From Bigelowiella natans CCMP2755 (Eukaryota; Cercozoa; Chlorarachniophyceae): 64,000 bases of DNA. Shown here piece by piece: positions 31,891 to 45,245 of the stretch (position 1 is its first letter; each line of letters starts with the position of its first letter). The DNA lies in the NCBI GenBank assembly GCA_000320545.1, contig ADNK01002131.1, forward strand, positions 58,219 through 122,218, read 5' to 3'. The notes beneath the pieces were generated by a model that had not been told where the DNA came from, ran no database searches, and saw nothing but the letters and a program-made list of their open reading frames with translations. The translations under genes were made by a program, and so were the position numbers.

Positions 31891-33250
31891 ATAATATATA
31901 TATATATATATATACCAGCTTTAATTTCAGTATCATAGTGAAACGTTCATTGTACACAGAGGCAGAATCGCTAAAAGAATCTATCAAATTGTTAGCAGAG
32001 GTCATTTGAAAATATGCTAGTAAAATTCATAACTTATTTTATGTGCATTGTATCTTACTTCCCATTTTCTTTGTGTCAGGAAACAGGCAATCCCGACATT
32101 GCAGACGAGTGCGGCTATTTTACTTTCGTAATCTTAAGACAGAGAACATCGATCGTTCCTTTTTTTTGGCAAACTACATTCCTTATTTCACTAATATCCT
32201 GGATATTTGTGATGCACGCACATATGTCCATGCGTATAGAGTTGGCTTTTTCTCGATGAGGAAGGAGAAGCTCCGGGGTGACCAAGGTGTTAGAATTAAG
32301 ATTAATTGTCCAATAAATGCAATGATGGTAGCGTCCGCATTTCTTGCTATTACGAGTACTGCGATAGTCTTATTCATATATGTAACGTGGATGTGTTGTT
32401 TTTTCAGAAATGATAGAAAACTCCATTGATGCGTATATATCGAGTCTCTCAACTCCCTCTCCAAAAGTCTGTCATTCCAATACGGAGCAATCGTGGGATG
32501 AAATCTACTTTTGTTTTCCAACTATAATTGAATGCATAGCGATATTTGAAGGAACGTACTTTTCACTGATTTTGCTGCAAAATACTCAATAAGTGGAAAT
32601 ATGTGCATGGGTGCGTGGATGTGTTATGCGAATTTTGTGTACTCTCAGGTTCTTCTTCTGGTGTCAAACAATTCGTCATTCTTGCGGTGGATTGCACCAC
32701 ATTATGCATAAGAAAAGAAAATTAATTCGGAGATCCCGACCTCCATTATTGTGCAGAACTAAATCGACCAACTTGCATCGAATGATTAATGGTGCTTTAC
32801 CGTGCCTCAGGCCACAACAGACGTCAAATATTAACCAAATATGACTGATCGTATAATCTTTAATATGTTTAATTTTAGTATTGCGGGTGTAGCTAACATC
32901 GCTGGAAGTAATATGGTTTCGACGTGCTTGCTCCGATCATATTCTGAAGGCTCCGGAAGTGGTAGCAGTTATAGCATCGATATCCCCACGAAGATTGTTA
33001 GCACGATGATCAGATGGGAAAGCAATGATTGGCGCTGTGTTTTTGAATCAGGTGAAGGAATAGAAGAAGATAGTGAAGAAGAAATAACCGAAGCTGCAAG
33101 AGGTACACAGATATGTGGAGATATTTTTTTCCGAAAACATGGCTACATTAAGTTTACGGAACCTACCACACCACGATTTTCCCTTATTTCTGTTCTACTG
33201 TGCTTCCATTGGTCCTCTCTGCGGGAGCAATATTGTAGGCCATCCTAAGT
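31126..33250 (+). CDS. Putative secreted multi-exon protein (HAD-like N-terminal motif possible)
   Basis: ATG 31126 opens a clear signal peptide (MRPLLLLWTLFVPLTLVTPV). The following four exons join with matching phases: about 31503-31592 (PDLVLFDIDGLALSYDDG), 31760-31833 (SGLILLIDLLQSNFVRVGFF), about 31963-32003 (AESLKESIKLLAE) and 32079 onward (ETGNPDIADECGYF). The word LVLFDIDGL has the D-x-D-G core of haloacid dehalogenase motif I, and GFFSTG could be motif II, so a HAD-type phosphatase-like fold is possible but unproven. Beyond 32130 the frame is unclear; coding-looking pieces are FLANYIPYFTNILDICDAR, a block beginning MIENSIDAYISSLST and a Ser/Gly-rich exon at about 32880-33100. The stop and last exons are approximate. 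Confidence 0.4.
31851..31912. repeat. Compound (TC)n-(AT)n microsatellite in intron
   Basis: A CT run (31851-31888) is followed by an AT run (31893-31914) within an intron of the putative secreted-protein gene. Confidence 0.8.
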
Positions 33251-34297
33251 ACAAACACTCACTGCTGCGCTGTGTGATATCTTCACTGTTAGCGACAGCG
33301 ACATCTTCCGCAGAGCGACCGTCGTATACTTACGAAGTCGGAAGTTTGTTCGAACTTCGAGCACTACTTACGTGCCAGATCGGGGCAACTTGGAAATGAT
33401 ATGCAGACAAGCGATTGTCAGTCTGGCGATACCACGCATACTGCGAACTGCCAATGCGCGAAGCGGTAGCTATACGTACTGTCGAGACTTTAAATAGTTT
33501 ATGTAACTTGAGCCTTAGCGTTGCGCCAATATGGTTGCTCTTATAGTATATAGTCAATATTGCACGCCTGTATGCATACGATACGTAGCTGTATTGTGCA
33601 AAATAAGCTATGCATGGTAATACCTTGCATCTAGCTAGCTGTGGGCCAATATATATATAGCATTGCGCGCACAAATTATTTAATAAAGCATGGTTTGTGC
33701 AAAACCCACTAGTTGCCGGATTTGACGGAGTTGTGAATTTGATTGATTGCATCCATCCGTCTCGATCACATGTGACACATCCTTGCTATGATGGCATTTA
33801 TTCTACATTCTAGCTGCGCTATATGATGTCACCTAGTATACTAGCGCACACATATACGTGCATATGGTGTGATAGTTTGAAGGCACTTTTGAGTGCATGC
33901 ATGGCATCGCAGTAGCTTCCGGCATGTAGCAGCGCATGCACATCCCCATGTGTTCTGGATGTGCATGATGCTTTGCATTGCTTCCACCGCACCGCTAATA
34001 ATTAAACGCTCCGTTCATTTGGTGAGAGATCTATTGATTGTTTTTTTACTAAGAAATATCTAATGTGATAACGCTGACAACGGTGGTATGTAGATGACTA
34101 CGCATCCAACGAAGGCTAGATTCTTGTAAGCAGGACCGACATGACGGCAGTATCAAGGGGATGGATAGTCTGGCTTAAAATTTGCATAGCTAGTTGATCG
34201 TGATGGCAGTCTAGTAGTTACCAATCACAATGAGCTCTGGTCAGCCTATGTATCATTTGTTCATCGCCCCAAAATCTCGAGCAGAGAAGGCCAATCT
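33251..34297. other. Intergenic region, no gene seen
   Basis: Short overlapping frames only. The DNA has CTAGCTAG at about 33630 and AT-rich words, with no recognisable RNA gene. Confidence 0.35.
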
Positions 34298-35363
34298 TCA
34301 CCTGAACTTTCGTCTCAGGTCGTGATGTTTACGACTTGTCTGGGCTCCTGTTCTTGTGCGATAAGACTTTCTAGGTCTTCTTGCCGAGACGGGTTTTGCA
34401 GATCTACTCGTGTTCAAAGGCTCACGTGGTCCAATGAGCTGATCTATTAGTTTTGTGATACGGTTCGCCTCTTCAATGTAAACTTGCGATTGTATCTGTG
34501 AGAAATTCGGATTCAGAGAGGTGATAAAAATGTGGACATAGTTACATACCTGCACTTCTCTTATCCTCGTGTACTTTGTATTGGTAGTCACTTCGTGCAG
34601 ATCCTCTTCAGCTTTTCTAATTTGCTCTTCTAAACTCCCTATCCTTTCATTCAAGCTGAAGAGTTTATTTAAAATTCCCAATTAAAAACAGCACATTCTC
34701 CCGGCAAACTTGCAAATAGAAAATTCACAGTATCTCACAATGTATTTAAACTTTTGTCTTTTCGTGCTTTCAATGAAACAAGACTAACGATATGATGATA
34801 CGTATTCGTTTTGTTCGGAGCTACCTCCCGATGGAGACCATATCGCTTTTTATTTCCTGGAGAAGCCGGGGAGTGGTCTCGGGCTGTTCCGGTGTGAGGG
34901 ATAGAACGCGGTAGATCGATCTGTCCTTTTTTTTTACTTGGTGTGTAAGTCGCTGAATACTGGTTTTCAGTTCTTTGTTCTCTTGTTTCAGCCGCACATT
35001 CTTGCGTTTGATTGTGAGTATATCCCCGTAAAGATCCTTTTACCAAAATGTATGTGGTCATGTAATCTAGATAAATTAATTCTGATTTTAAGTTCCTCAT
35101 CACCTACAACCCAGAATTTACGCTCTCATATTTTGGAAAACCCTTACCAGTGAAATACTTCATTAAAGTAAATTCCTCTGCTATTATACTGCAACTAGTA
35201 AAAATAAATCCTTACAAGGAATTTCGCAATAAAACATGTCACTCAAAATTTATTTTCCTTTTCCAAACAGTTCCCCAGCATGGGTCATTTCATTTCGAAC
35301 CTCTGCACTCTGGGCTCTCTTCGACTGCTTGCTGCTTGAAGCGGGGTTGTAAGGCGAAACGAA
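34298..35363 (-). CDS. Coiled-coil protein, possibly ciliary (IQCE-like), 5' end uncertain
   Basis: At least three minus-strand exons are visible. The 5' exon (35363-35255) gives FVSPYNPASSSKQSKRAQSA. The middle exon (about 35030-34830) reads, in the frame without stops, as a strong coiled coil: TIKRKNVRLKQENKELKTSI then VKKKDRSIYRVLS. The 3' part reads NERIGSLEEQIRKAEEDLH then NTKYTRIREVQ (donor near 34545), IQSQVYIEEANRITKLIDQL and a basic Ser/Arg tail ending RRKFR at 34298. The order of coiled coil, NTKYTRIRE and YxEEANRL segments recalls coiled-coil ciliary proteins such as IQ motif-containing E, but that is from memory of the family style and is weak. No IQ motif is visible in this part. 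The start codon was not identified. Confidence 0.45.
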
Positions 35364-35930
35364 CTTACGTCCTCTCCTCATTTATTTTAATATGTGTATA
35401 CAAATATTGTTCCAGCGTCCTAGGAGGCACGGATGAAGGGAATGGGTTGCTAAGCTTGTTTGGGGGAAACACCTTCCCTCCCCACAGACAGAGGGAGGAG
35501 CGATGTTGTTTCCTTTATGAAGTAGAATTGTTGTAGAGTAGAGACCATAAACGACATACTTTTTAGGTTGTCGCAGAAAAATAATAACAGTAGCCGTTTG
35601 GCGTTTGGAAAATTGCGTATGGTTGCATCTCACTGATTAATATTTCGGCGCTCATCTCGTCAGCCTTATATTGAAATCAGTCGTCGGCCCAAAACGCCTT
35701 ACGTTAGAACATGATATTAGGGAAAATGGAGCATTTCAGTCAATAAAAGGTCGGGTATATTACAAACTCGACAACACAAGGCACCTGCTTTCTATCTGAA
35801 AAAGATCTTTCCCGTTGTGGTTTAATTAGGTAGTAGATAGAAGGCATTTTATAGGTGAGACATCGTACTGTCGATATCGTAGATTACTGAATCCCCTGTT
35901 TACAAGGCGAATCCAAAAAATCGGGACGTC
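35364..35930. other. Divergent intergenic region
   Basis: Spacer between the minus-strand coiled-coil gene and the plus-strand LRR-ankyrin gene; it probably contains both promoters. No supportable ORF. Confidence 0.35.
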
Positions 35931-38037
35931 ATGGATCCCTCTGGTGGCCCCCTCCCAATTTCCCGGGGCCCACCAGCCTCGCCTGGGGACTTCTCCTTCG
36001 TAGATTTACACGAGAGAGGTCAAGAAGGAGATCTTCGAATTCATATTCCAAAATCATGTCAGCGGTTGTCGTTCTGGGGTTGCAACCTTGGTGACTCAGG
36101 AGCACAACTACTGTGTCGGATGCTTGCGAAAAACAAGGTAACTGCTTCCGGGTGCCCCCTCTATTGAGGATGATTTTTTTTGTAGACGAACTAGAAAACC
36201 TGCACGTCTGATTCTTCAGAAATTTTATCCGACTTGTTGGACAGTGTGTGGAGAAGAAGAAGAAGAAGAAGAAGAAGAAGAAGAAGAAGAGAGAATCTGA
36301 GCACCAACACATCGATGCATTTTTCATGTTTCAACATTTATTTACTTGGAAGCCCGCAATGTGCTGATATCCAATGCTGCTACTCTTTCCTAATCAGAGA
36401 GCATCATCCTCGATGTCCTCCCTGCAACAAGGAGAATCAAAGGGAGATAGCAGCAGTAGTAGTAGTAGTAGTAGCGGTAATGGATGCAATATTGGAAGTA
36501 ACAGTAGCAGCCGTCGTCGTCTTCCAAGTTCCATGTCGTCATCATCGTCGTCGTTCTCCTTGAATCTTCGGGGCAATGAAATCGGTGATTTAGGCTGCAG
36601 AGACTTGACAAGGACACTAATAGCAGCAGCCGCCGCCGCCTCTGCCTCTTTGAAGGAGGATAGAGGTGAAGATGTACAAATAGAAGACGGGGGTTCGACA
36701 TCATCCCTGAAGCTGATGACGACTAACAATGGAGAGACCAGCAGCAGCAAAAACAGCTCTAGTTATCCTGATAACAACCATCACCTACCTTTAGTCTCTC
36801 TCGACTTGTCGTCCAATCAGATCGGTGACATGGGGGCTGAGACGCTTGCTAAAGCTCTTGAAGAAAACTCTGTGCTCACCAGCCTAAACCTGTGGAAAAA
36901 TAGGATCAGCGACCAAGGGGCTCTAGCGCTGCTTAACGCCTTGAACAAGAACATGAGCCTGAGAAAGCTTGAGCTGGGAAGATGCCTTGTCAGTGATAAG
37001 ATTCTGCAAGCAGTCCAGAGCAAGATCAACTCCAACAGAAATGTCAGTGGGGGTGGCGATGATGAGGATATCGATGATGAAGCAGGACACCCTGACGAAT
37101 CTTTCACGAGTGGGTGCGGATGGGGCGACGAGGGGGAGGGTCCTGACCTGTCACAGTTTCCAGCCGACTCTCCTGCTCACCGTGCTGCGGCCAGCGGAGA
37201 AGCGAAGCAACTGGCAGATTTAATCAAGAATGGCGGGAAATTACTTGATGATAGCAGCATCAACAAGCTGATAGGGGACCACTCCTGTCTTCACCTCGCG
37301 TGCCTGAACGGGCACAGCCTGGCCGTCGAGATGCTCCTGGACGCCAAGGCGGAAGTGGACGTTGTGAATTCCTTGGGAAAGACCCCATTGCACCTGGCAG
37401 CGAGGGAAGAGAACTCAAATGCCGCCGTCGTCCAATTGCTCATTGAAAGGAAAGCTAATGTGCTCCGCGAGGACAAATTTCGTCGTTCTCCGGTTGACGT
37501 CGCCACGGTGCCGGCGACAAGAAAGCTACTCGCTAATGTCGTGGCCGAGGCTAAGAATGTGCAGTCTGCCTTCATAACCGCGTGTGTGATGGGGGACTTG
37601 ACGAATGTCTCTAAGATGCTAGGAAAGAACGTATGGATAGATTCCAGAGGGAAAAACGGCAAGACCGGCTTGATGATCGCCGCTCAGAAAGGACAACTCA
37701 AAGTCGTACAATTGCTCCTTCAGGAAAAGGCAGATCCTGATGCGGTAGTAAGTAGTATGCAATAGTGCAGAAGCGGGATCATCCATTCGTTAGATCAGGG
37801 GGGGGTTGGAGGTGGGTGAAGTTGGAATATAAATGGTCTCCAGTAGATGCACTTATCAAACAGTAGGAGCGTGAAAACACACACACACACATACACACAC
37901 ACGTATTGATAGTATCAGACACGTAGACACATAAGCTTACTCTATGCTGGTGTTTCAGGTCGAAATCGATGGCTGGGGTGCACTACATTTTGCGTGTCGT
38001 GAGGGGAAGATTGAGGTCGATTTACGTCATTCAAAGA

Positions 38038-38089
<52 letters not shown>

Positions 38090-38583
38090 TGAAGATGGGG
38101 AGATGGAGAGGTCCATAACGCCGCTCATGGTGTATAGCCGGAGCTCATAAAACCCTTTGCCGCTCAGGTCGTTCGATTGCTCTTGGAGGCGAAAGCGGAC
38201 GCAGAGCGGCTAGACCGCGAGAGGTTCTCCCCACTTCACGCCGCCACAGAGGTAGGCTGTGTTGACATCGTATCCGCTCTCATCGGGCACGGCGTATGCG
38301 TCAACACACCGGAGTCGGAGGGGAAGACTGCTCTGCACATTGCCTCGGATAATGGAGGCGAGGGGGGGCCTGCTATAGTCCATGCGCTCGTCGAAGCAAA
38401 AGCCGACACAAGGGCTACAGACAGCCAGGGCAAGACTCCCCTGCACTGGGCTGCGCCGTTCTCGCACGCAACGACTATCGAGGAGCTCCTAGAAGCGGGG
38501 GCGGACCCTGAGGCGAAGGATGCCAAGAGGTTTTTGTGTTTACTATTACTGGGGTTTTCTCTATGCGGATGGTGTGGTGTGCC

Positions 38584-38676
<93 letters not shown>

Positions 38677-39924
38677 AAGAGAGAATATCTAATTTAGTAA
38701 GCCCCCCCCCCCATCTCAGATGGACCCCATTGCACTGTGCTGTGGCCGAGGGCAACTTGGAAGCTTCAGAGATCCTTCTCGACGCTAAAGCTAATCCATG
38801 CGCTCCAGACAGCGAGGGCCGTGTGCCTTTACATCTCGCAGTCAAGGGAGGCTACGAGGAGCTGGCGATGATCCTTCTCGAAATTGGCTCCTCCGCGTCG
38901 ACGACCCCCATGATTACGCTGGCAGATTCGGAGCAGGCGACAGCCCTCCATTATGCATGTTTGGGGGGGCACGATGAGCTCGCACAACAGCTCCTGGACG
39001 CAGACGCGGACCCCCTCTCCACCGATAATCGAGGCCGCACAGCCCTCCACGCCGCGGCACTCGGCGGGAACGAGTTCTGCGTCGAGATTGTGTTGCAGGG
39101 GGCGGGGGAGGCTGCAGCGACTGTGCGCGACAAGGACGGAAAGACCCCCTACCAGATCGCGATCGAGAGCGAAAACGACGAGATGGGCGCTATCTTTGAA
39201 GAATTCGATGCCACCGGAACCGACGACGGGGAGGGGGGGGTGCAGAGCGGACCGAGCAGCGACTCCGGAGCAGATGGTTTGTCAAAGAGGCGATTGACAG
39301 CACCCCCAACATATACTCCCATCGCAGCAGCAACCACTACTACTACTGCTACAGGGGGGGGATCTATTCATCATCCTGCTGCTACAACGATGACGACAAC
39401 GACGAGGAGGCGGGTGAGCAGTGCCGTTGTTCCGGAGGGCAGCCTACCAGAGGAAAAGAGATCACCGACGGAGAAAGAGGAGGAGGAGGAGGAGAAGGAG
39501 GATGCAGGGGACGCCGTTACCCCCGGATGTGACGTTCTTTCACCTCCCATCGGTATACTAGAAGGAGGAGGAGAAGCTGCAGGAGCACTCCCTCCTAATT
39601 GTAGCAGTAGCGACGACGTTGACGTGAGAAATGACGCTGGTGCTGGTGCTGGTGCTTCATCTTTACATACAAACGATGCCAGAGTCGAAGCGACCTCACA
39701 ACCACCATCTCCATCGACGGCACCGCTCTCTCAGCAGCAGCAGCACAAAGTAGTAATGGAAGGAACGCTTGGCGCAAGGAAAACCAAGACTATGGCGATG
39801 ATGGCGACGACGGCGACGGTGGCGGCGACGCAGGAACAGCGTATACAACATCCGCAGCCTCAAGGTAAAAAGGGGGAGGAGGGCCATTATTAAAAAAAAA
39901 AAAGTAACTAGATAGTTCCATCGA

Positions 39925-39970
<46 letters not shown>

Positions 39971-42047
39971 GGCTTTTAAAATGTGTAGCGAGGCTATAGT
40001 AGTGCTTTTTTCCGCATGCTGCCAATGCGTCAAAAGTCCTGATCTTACGCCTTCCTCGCATTGGTTTTTATTACACTTGTGGTCGCAGAGCGAAGTGGGT
40101 CAGCAGCTTTGTCCCCATCAGCATCATCATCATCATCGCCATCACTACGGAACGACTGCACCTTGGACACAAAAGCAACGGTAGAATGCGGTGGTCAACA
40201 CACACACACACACGCACACACAAACACAAACAAAGGATGCATACGGGAGAGGGAGAGGGAGAGAGAGAGATAGTGAAGAGCAAGTTGGATGGTTTCTTTT
40301 CCTCATACTTCACGCCTATATCGATTGCTCATTCTCATTGTCCTGATCTCTTTAGGCGTCTCGCGGTGAAATTGGGGATTCTACAGGTGCCTCCTCACGG
40401 CGCATTTCATCATCATCGTCGTCGTCGTCATCACCATCCTCAAAGAGGCCCTCAATCCAAGCCCCTTCCACGATCGTACTCGAGGTGACGTCCGGCGTCG
40501 GAGAGCTGTCATTTGCGGTTCTTGGAGCCTCCCCTCCGGTATCACCATCGCCGCCGATATCGTCAGGAAAGAAGGCCTGTCCAACACTGATTTTGGAGGA
40601 AGGAGAGGCAGAGGGGAAAGATGAAGGAATGCAAGGAGGAGGAGGAGGAGGAGAGGTGGATCAAGTGAACCAAGCTGTGGGTACAGGACAAGTAGTAGAA
40701 GACAAACAGAATGGTGGCCTCCTATCTGCAATAGCAAAAGCCACCGTTTCTACCACCACCACCACCACCAAAGGAAATGGGAGGGCAAGAGACAGTATGG
40801 ATAGTATCAACACGACGACGACGGAAGAGGAGGGGGAGGAGGAAATGGAAGAGCAAAACACAGCTTCTGTGCTTACAGTGACGGGGGGTGTGAGAGGAGG
40901 AGGAGGAGGAGGAGGAGGAGGAGGAGGAGGAGGGGGGAGAAGAAGAGCAGCAACAACTGTAGCGGGCGACAGTGCTGCTGCCCTCAGAAACGACGTCAAG
41001 AGTGCGACGAAGAACACGATGATGACAAACCAAAAGCTTGGAAGCCGAGTGAAAAAACATTCTGGCGGGCACATTGTATCATCATCGCCGTTTTTGCGGA
41101 GTCAAATGGCGGCAAGAAGGGCATCTGCGCCGGCAACGATGAAGGCCATGCTCAGAGGCAGCAGCAGCGGTAAATTCCCGCGCAGCAGCCGTTTCCCGTC
41201 AAAACCGTTTGCAACTCCGGTGGCGGATTCCTCGATCTCGCCCGGTCTTACAGTGAGGCAAAAGCGGTCATGCACGTTCGCAAGGAAGTCTTCAAGGCGT
41301 GGATTTCTCAAAGATAAGGCTGCCGGCACTGACTCCTCCCAGCAGCAGCAGCAGCAGCAGAGATCCCACAGCTCCAACCGGGTCTTTGGCGGGAAGAAGC
41401 GGAGCAAGATGATGCAGCTTCTCGACACCCGCGACCCGGAGATCAAGCGTGTGTGGGCACAAATCAATGATCCGAACGACGGCACCAACTGGATGGTGAT
41501 GACGACGAGCAACGAGGCCCTTAAGCTCATCGACTCTGGCGCCGGAGGGCTGCGTGAGTTTGTGCGGTCGCTCTCCCCGGATATGGTGATGTGGGGCATC
41601 GTCAAGGTGAAGAGCACGACGCTCAACTCCAAGCAGAGCATTAGGAGCATGGTGTTCTTCACCCACGTCGGGGAGAAGGTCAGTGCCTTCAGGCGCGCTA
41701 AGGCGGCCGTCCGCACACCCAGCGTGATGAAGGCATTCAACAACATCGCCGTACACCTGCAGGACAAGGACGCGTTTGGGATCCAGAATCTGAGCCGGGA
41801 GCTTTTGCGGAGCTCGAGCGTGCAGGCGGACGAGTTTCACTTCGGCCCTGAGCAGTCAGTGCGAGTGTCAGATCTCGGAGGAGGAGAAGGAGGGGATAGG
41901 ATCAGCACCGCTAGCGAACCTGCGGGGAGGGCATTCCAGACGACGACAACGGCAACAACAACAACAACAACAACGTGGACGAGTGGGGAGAACAAGAAAC
42001 AACACGAATCTGGCGATCGTAAATCGAAGATAACCGTAAGGAGGTAG
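35931..42047 (+). CDS. LRR - ankyrin - ADF/coactosin-like domain fusion protein, 1,593 aa predicted
   Basis: Six exons join with exact phase: 35931-36137, 36398-37747, 37959-38015, 38168-38529, 38720-39864 and 40387-42047, total 4,782 nt. Residues about 40-330 hold ribonuclease-inhibitor-type leucine-rich repeats (LNLRGNEIGDLGCRDL, LDLSSNQIGDMGAETL, LNLWKNRISDQGALAL) broken by a Ser-rich insert. Residues about 400-1000 are ankyrin repeats (CLHLACLNGHSLAVEMLLDA, GKTPLHLAAREEN, RTALHAAALGGNEF). A long low-complexity linker follows. The C-terminus (about residues 1370-1520) is an ADF-homology domain of the coactosin type: VWAQINDPNDGTNWMVM, WGIVKVKSTT, FFTHVGEKVSAFRRAKAAV. Such domains bind F-actin. 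The combination suggests a cytosolic scaffold coupling ligand- or protein-sensing repeats to actin. No nucleotide-binding or kinase domain is present. Microsatellites fill introns 3 to 5. Confidence 0.82.
38590..38673. repeat. Adjacent (TC)n and (GA)n microsatellites in intron 4
   Basis: A CT run at 38590-38626, TGTGTGTG, then a GA run at about 38639-38673. The two runs are complementary and could fold into a hairpin in the pre-mRNA. Confidence 0.8.
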
Positions 42048-43039
42048 CACTAGGGATATGGTGAGGGGGGTGAGATGTCATGGGCATCTCAGTAGCTCAA
42101 AAGCTCCTGGGCTGGGGCCCTTCACGAAACAAGGAGCTACAAAACTTATAAGACCAAAGTTGCACTGGAGAATACGTGTAGCAGGCCAGTAGCGTATTTA
42201 AGTAAATGTGCAGCACTTTCTAAAATAAAAAACCTGCATGTGTGTGTATACGTCTTAACATATGGAAAGTGCAAAGCCGTACAAAATGTGCTCGACCTAG
42301 CTGCAGTTTGTGTATGATCTAGTGATAGTCTCTGCATATCGCTTGCAATACATGTAATGCATTCGGTATCATTGTGCGTCTATGTGGCATATTACCATAG
42401 CCAAATAATCCAACAGCTAGTTGTGTGAGTGTGGCTCGTTTCACCGAACATGTTGCTCGATCATGATCGCTGCCGGCGGACTTAGCATTACCTAGATCAC
42501 ATATATTCATTGTTTCCCTAATCTGTTGTGTGGGCGACACGTCTAGACGTACATCTAGATATATGAGACGGATGTAATGAAATGTTTAGATTTTTAGATG
42601 TATACATGTGTGTGTAATATGAGACGGATGTAATGAAATGTTTAGATTTTTAGATGTATACATGTGTGTGTAATGTATACATCGTACATGCAGCAGACAC
42701 AACTTAAAAACAAACAGACACAACAAGCTAGCTTAAGCGCTGTAGCCGCTGCTCTGCATAGCTACGTTGGGATGACCATTGAAAATTTTAAACATCTAAT
42801 TACTACTTCCGTCTCATGCATCGTATATGCACATGCTACACATGCGCTGCGTTATTGCTGGGATATATATACCTAGATGCAAACGTATATATTACATATA
42901 TTATATATGTCATATGTGCTGTGTCTATAGTAGATACGCGTACTGCTACCACGTACGACAGCGATATATACATGCTGCGGCATCATGCCTAGCTAGCTAG
43001 CATACAGGTAAGACTTCTGCACGCCGCCGTATGTACACA

Positions 43040-43080
<41 letters not shown>

Positions 43081-43900
43081 CTTTTAGCTAAGTAGCGCCA
43101 GCCATGCGGTCATGTTATTCGCATGCTCTAGAATGCACGCGTCCATGCGGTGCACGCGCGTCGTGTCAGCGTAGTACGTCACATACCCTCGATCGTCCCC
43201 CCACCCCCCCCTTCGGCCCTTGGAAGAAATATATAAGGCCTGTAATTTCACATCAACTAGAGTTTTAATCAATTCTATAATGTGGTTACTTACTTACATG
43301 CAGAATGAAAGCGATGTTCATCAACCTAAAATTGTCGATTACTGCAAAGAGTTCTTATCATATTGACGCCCGTCGTGCTGCTAAGGGAGGCCTGGATCAT
43401 TCGGTCATCTGTCGTCATACTAGATGCTGCGGCGCTACTGAATGAAACGTAAGCAAGTGCGGTTACCGAGCTGCTGATTATTTTTTGAAGAGACAATAAG
43501 GGCCTCAGATGATCCATTTATTCATTCACGCTCTGTCAATCTAGGCTCTGAGGAGGCAACAATGACACCCGCCGTCGTCGTTTTATCACTGCTTGTAGCG
43601 CTATCACTGCTCACGCCTGCTCTGTTCCATTTCTTTCCTCGTCGCTCGTCTTGCGGCTGCGGCTGCAGCTGCAACGTTCCTGTCGACTCGGGGCAGTAGG
43701 AGAGGGGATACGCATTCTAACGGGCCAGCTGATTGGTTTTGTTCTTCGGTATGCTGCTATTGCTAGTAGAAGCTGTTGTTGCTGCTACTTCTTGGTCCTC
43801 GCTTCAGTCGAGATCTTGCCAAGCCTATCGTAAGGACATTCACATCACGTTGTCGCACGTGTGGATTTGGGATGATGCGTCAGGAGTTTGCCCCCAATTG
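42048..43900. other. Spacer, no recognised gene
   Basis: Contains a 56-bp tandem repeat, a (CA)n run at 43038-43079 and CTAGCTAG words. A short frame from ATG 43562 gives a hydrophobic start (AVVVLSLLVALSLLTPALF) followed by a Cys/Gly-rich stretch and a stop at 43697. It could be the first exon of a small membrane or secreted protein, but no continuation was found. Confidence 0.35.
42563..42675 (+). repeat. 56-bp tandem duplication
   Basis: The word ATGAGACGGATG starts at 42563 and 42619. The 56 bases between them, ending ATACATGTGTGTGTAAT, are repeated essentially without change. Confidence 0.85.
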
Positions 43901-43911
43901 TTAACATCATA

Positions 43912-43957
<46 letters not shown>

Positions 43958-44025
43958 CAATGAAGCGGCAGCGCACTCGTATAATTTCATCATTCAGTAG
44001 CGGCATTTCATACGTGCCACACCAC

Positions 44026-44436
44026 TCAATCAACCTCCTTTTCCAGCTTAGACATTGCATTCTGAACGCGCTTTGATATCGTCAGCCACACCCGTAAGTC
44101 CTCCTGGAAGACATGAGAAAGAGGAGATGGAAGAGGGGGGGGGGATAGAAAGCTCAAAAATTGATCCTACTCCCTCCCCCAACATGCTTTCATCGTCATC
44201 ATCAACGTCGTCGTCATCATCAACGTCGTCGTCATCATCATCACCATCATCATTATCGTCGTCATCACCACCAGCAGCACCACCACTACAACCTTTGAGT
44301 CAGATTCCCAGTCCTTTTGGCCAGACGTCATCGTCGTGGTAGTGCCTGCTGCTGCTGAGCATAAATCAGTGATGTCGATTGGCTCCCCAATGTATATATC
44401 TATTTGCCTTCCACCCTAAACAAACAAGCAAATACA

Positions 44437-44473
<37 letters not shown>

Positions 44474-44974
44474 TCACTCAGTGCGTGAAGAAAACGTGGG
44501 ACTCTTCGTTCGATGCAGGCAGCGAAAAACTGCCGATTGAACTTTAATCACTGGGGGGGGGGGGGTTAACTCATCAGATGATGGCATCACAACGAACGAA
44601 AGATGACTGGAAATAACCGACAAATATCTAAGCGTTTTTTACTCCTCTTCCATCTTCCTTGTCTTTGGGACGATAATAGCACAAAGCTATCATCGCTGGT
44701 GGTTACGCTCGTTTGAAAGTTTCAGCGACCAACGCAGTTTACACCACCACTAATACTTCCACTACTACTTCCACTGCAACTGCTACTACTACTGCCCACC
44801 CGTGGAAAAATGGAGATTGGCTTTGCTGGGAGCCTCGGGTCACCAGGCTCTTCAGGCAGAACATCGTGCATCCCTACCAGCATAATAATGAGTGCGTATC
44901 ATCAACTTTTTTGCGCAACAATACGTGCAGCGTGTATATAAATATATATTTTGAAAACTTTATGTTCTCCCCCC

Positions 44975-45073
<99 letters not shown>

Positions 45074-45206
45074 ATAAACACCTTTATGATAGATGGGAAT
45101 GAGCAGGGGAAGGGTGGAGCACGAGGTCAATAGCTTGCCCATCCCTGGCAGAAATTTACCAAGCCTCGATTGGCCCTTTTCAAACCTGACGACACAAACA
45201 CACACA

Positions 45207-45245
<39 letters not shown>

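Noticed and set aside
41102-41840. Long minus-strand ORFs opposite the ADF domain
   Set aside because: They are antisense shadows of the LRR-ankyrin-ADF gene, whose plus-strand frame has clear domain similarity.
42899-43080. AT-rich palindromes and a (CA)n run that might suggest an origin or CRISPR-like array
   Set aside because: No regular spacer-repeat structure; the run is a simple dinucleotide repeat in a eukaryotic genome.
44950-45133. ORFs made of Ile-Tyr repeats (also near 22490-22711, 45532-45902, 61574-61764)
   Set aside because: They are translations of (AT)n microsatellites inside introns or spacers.
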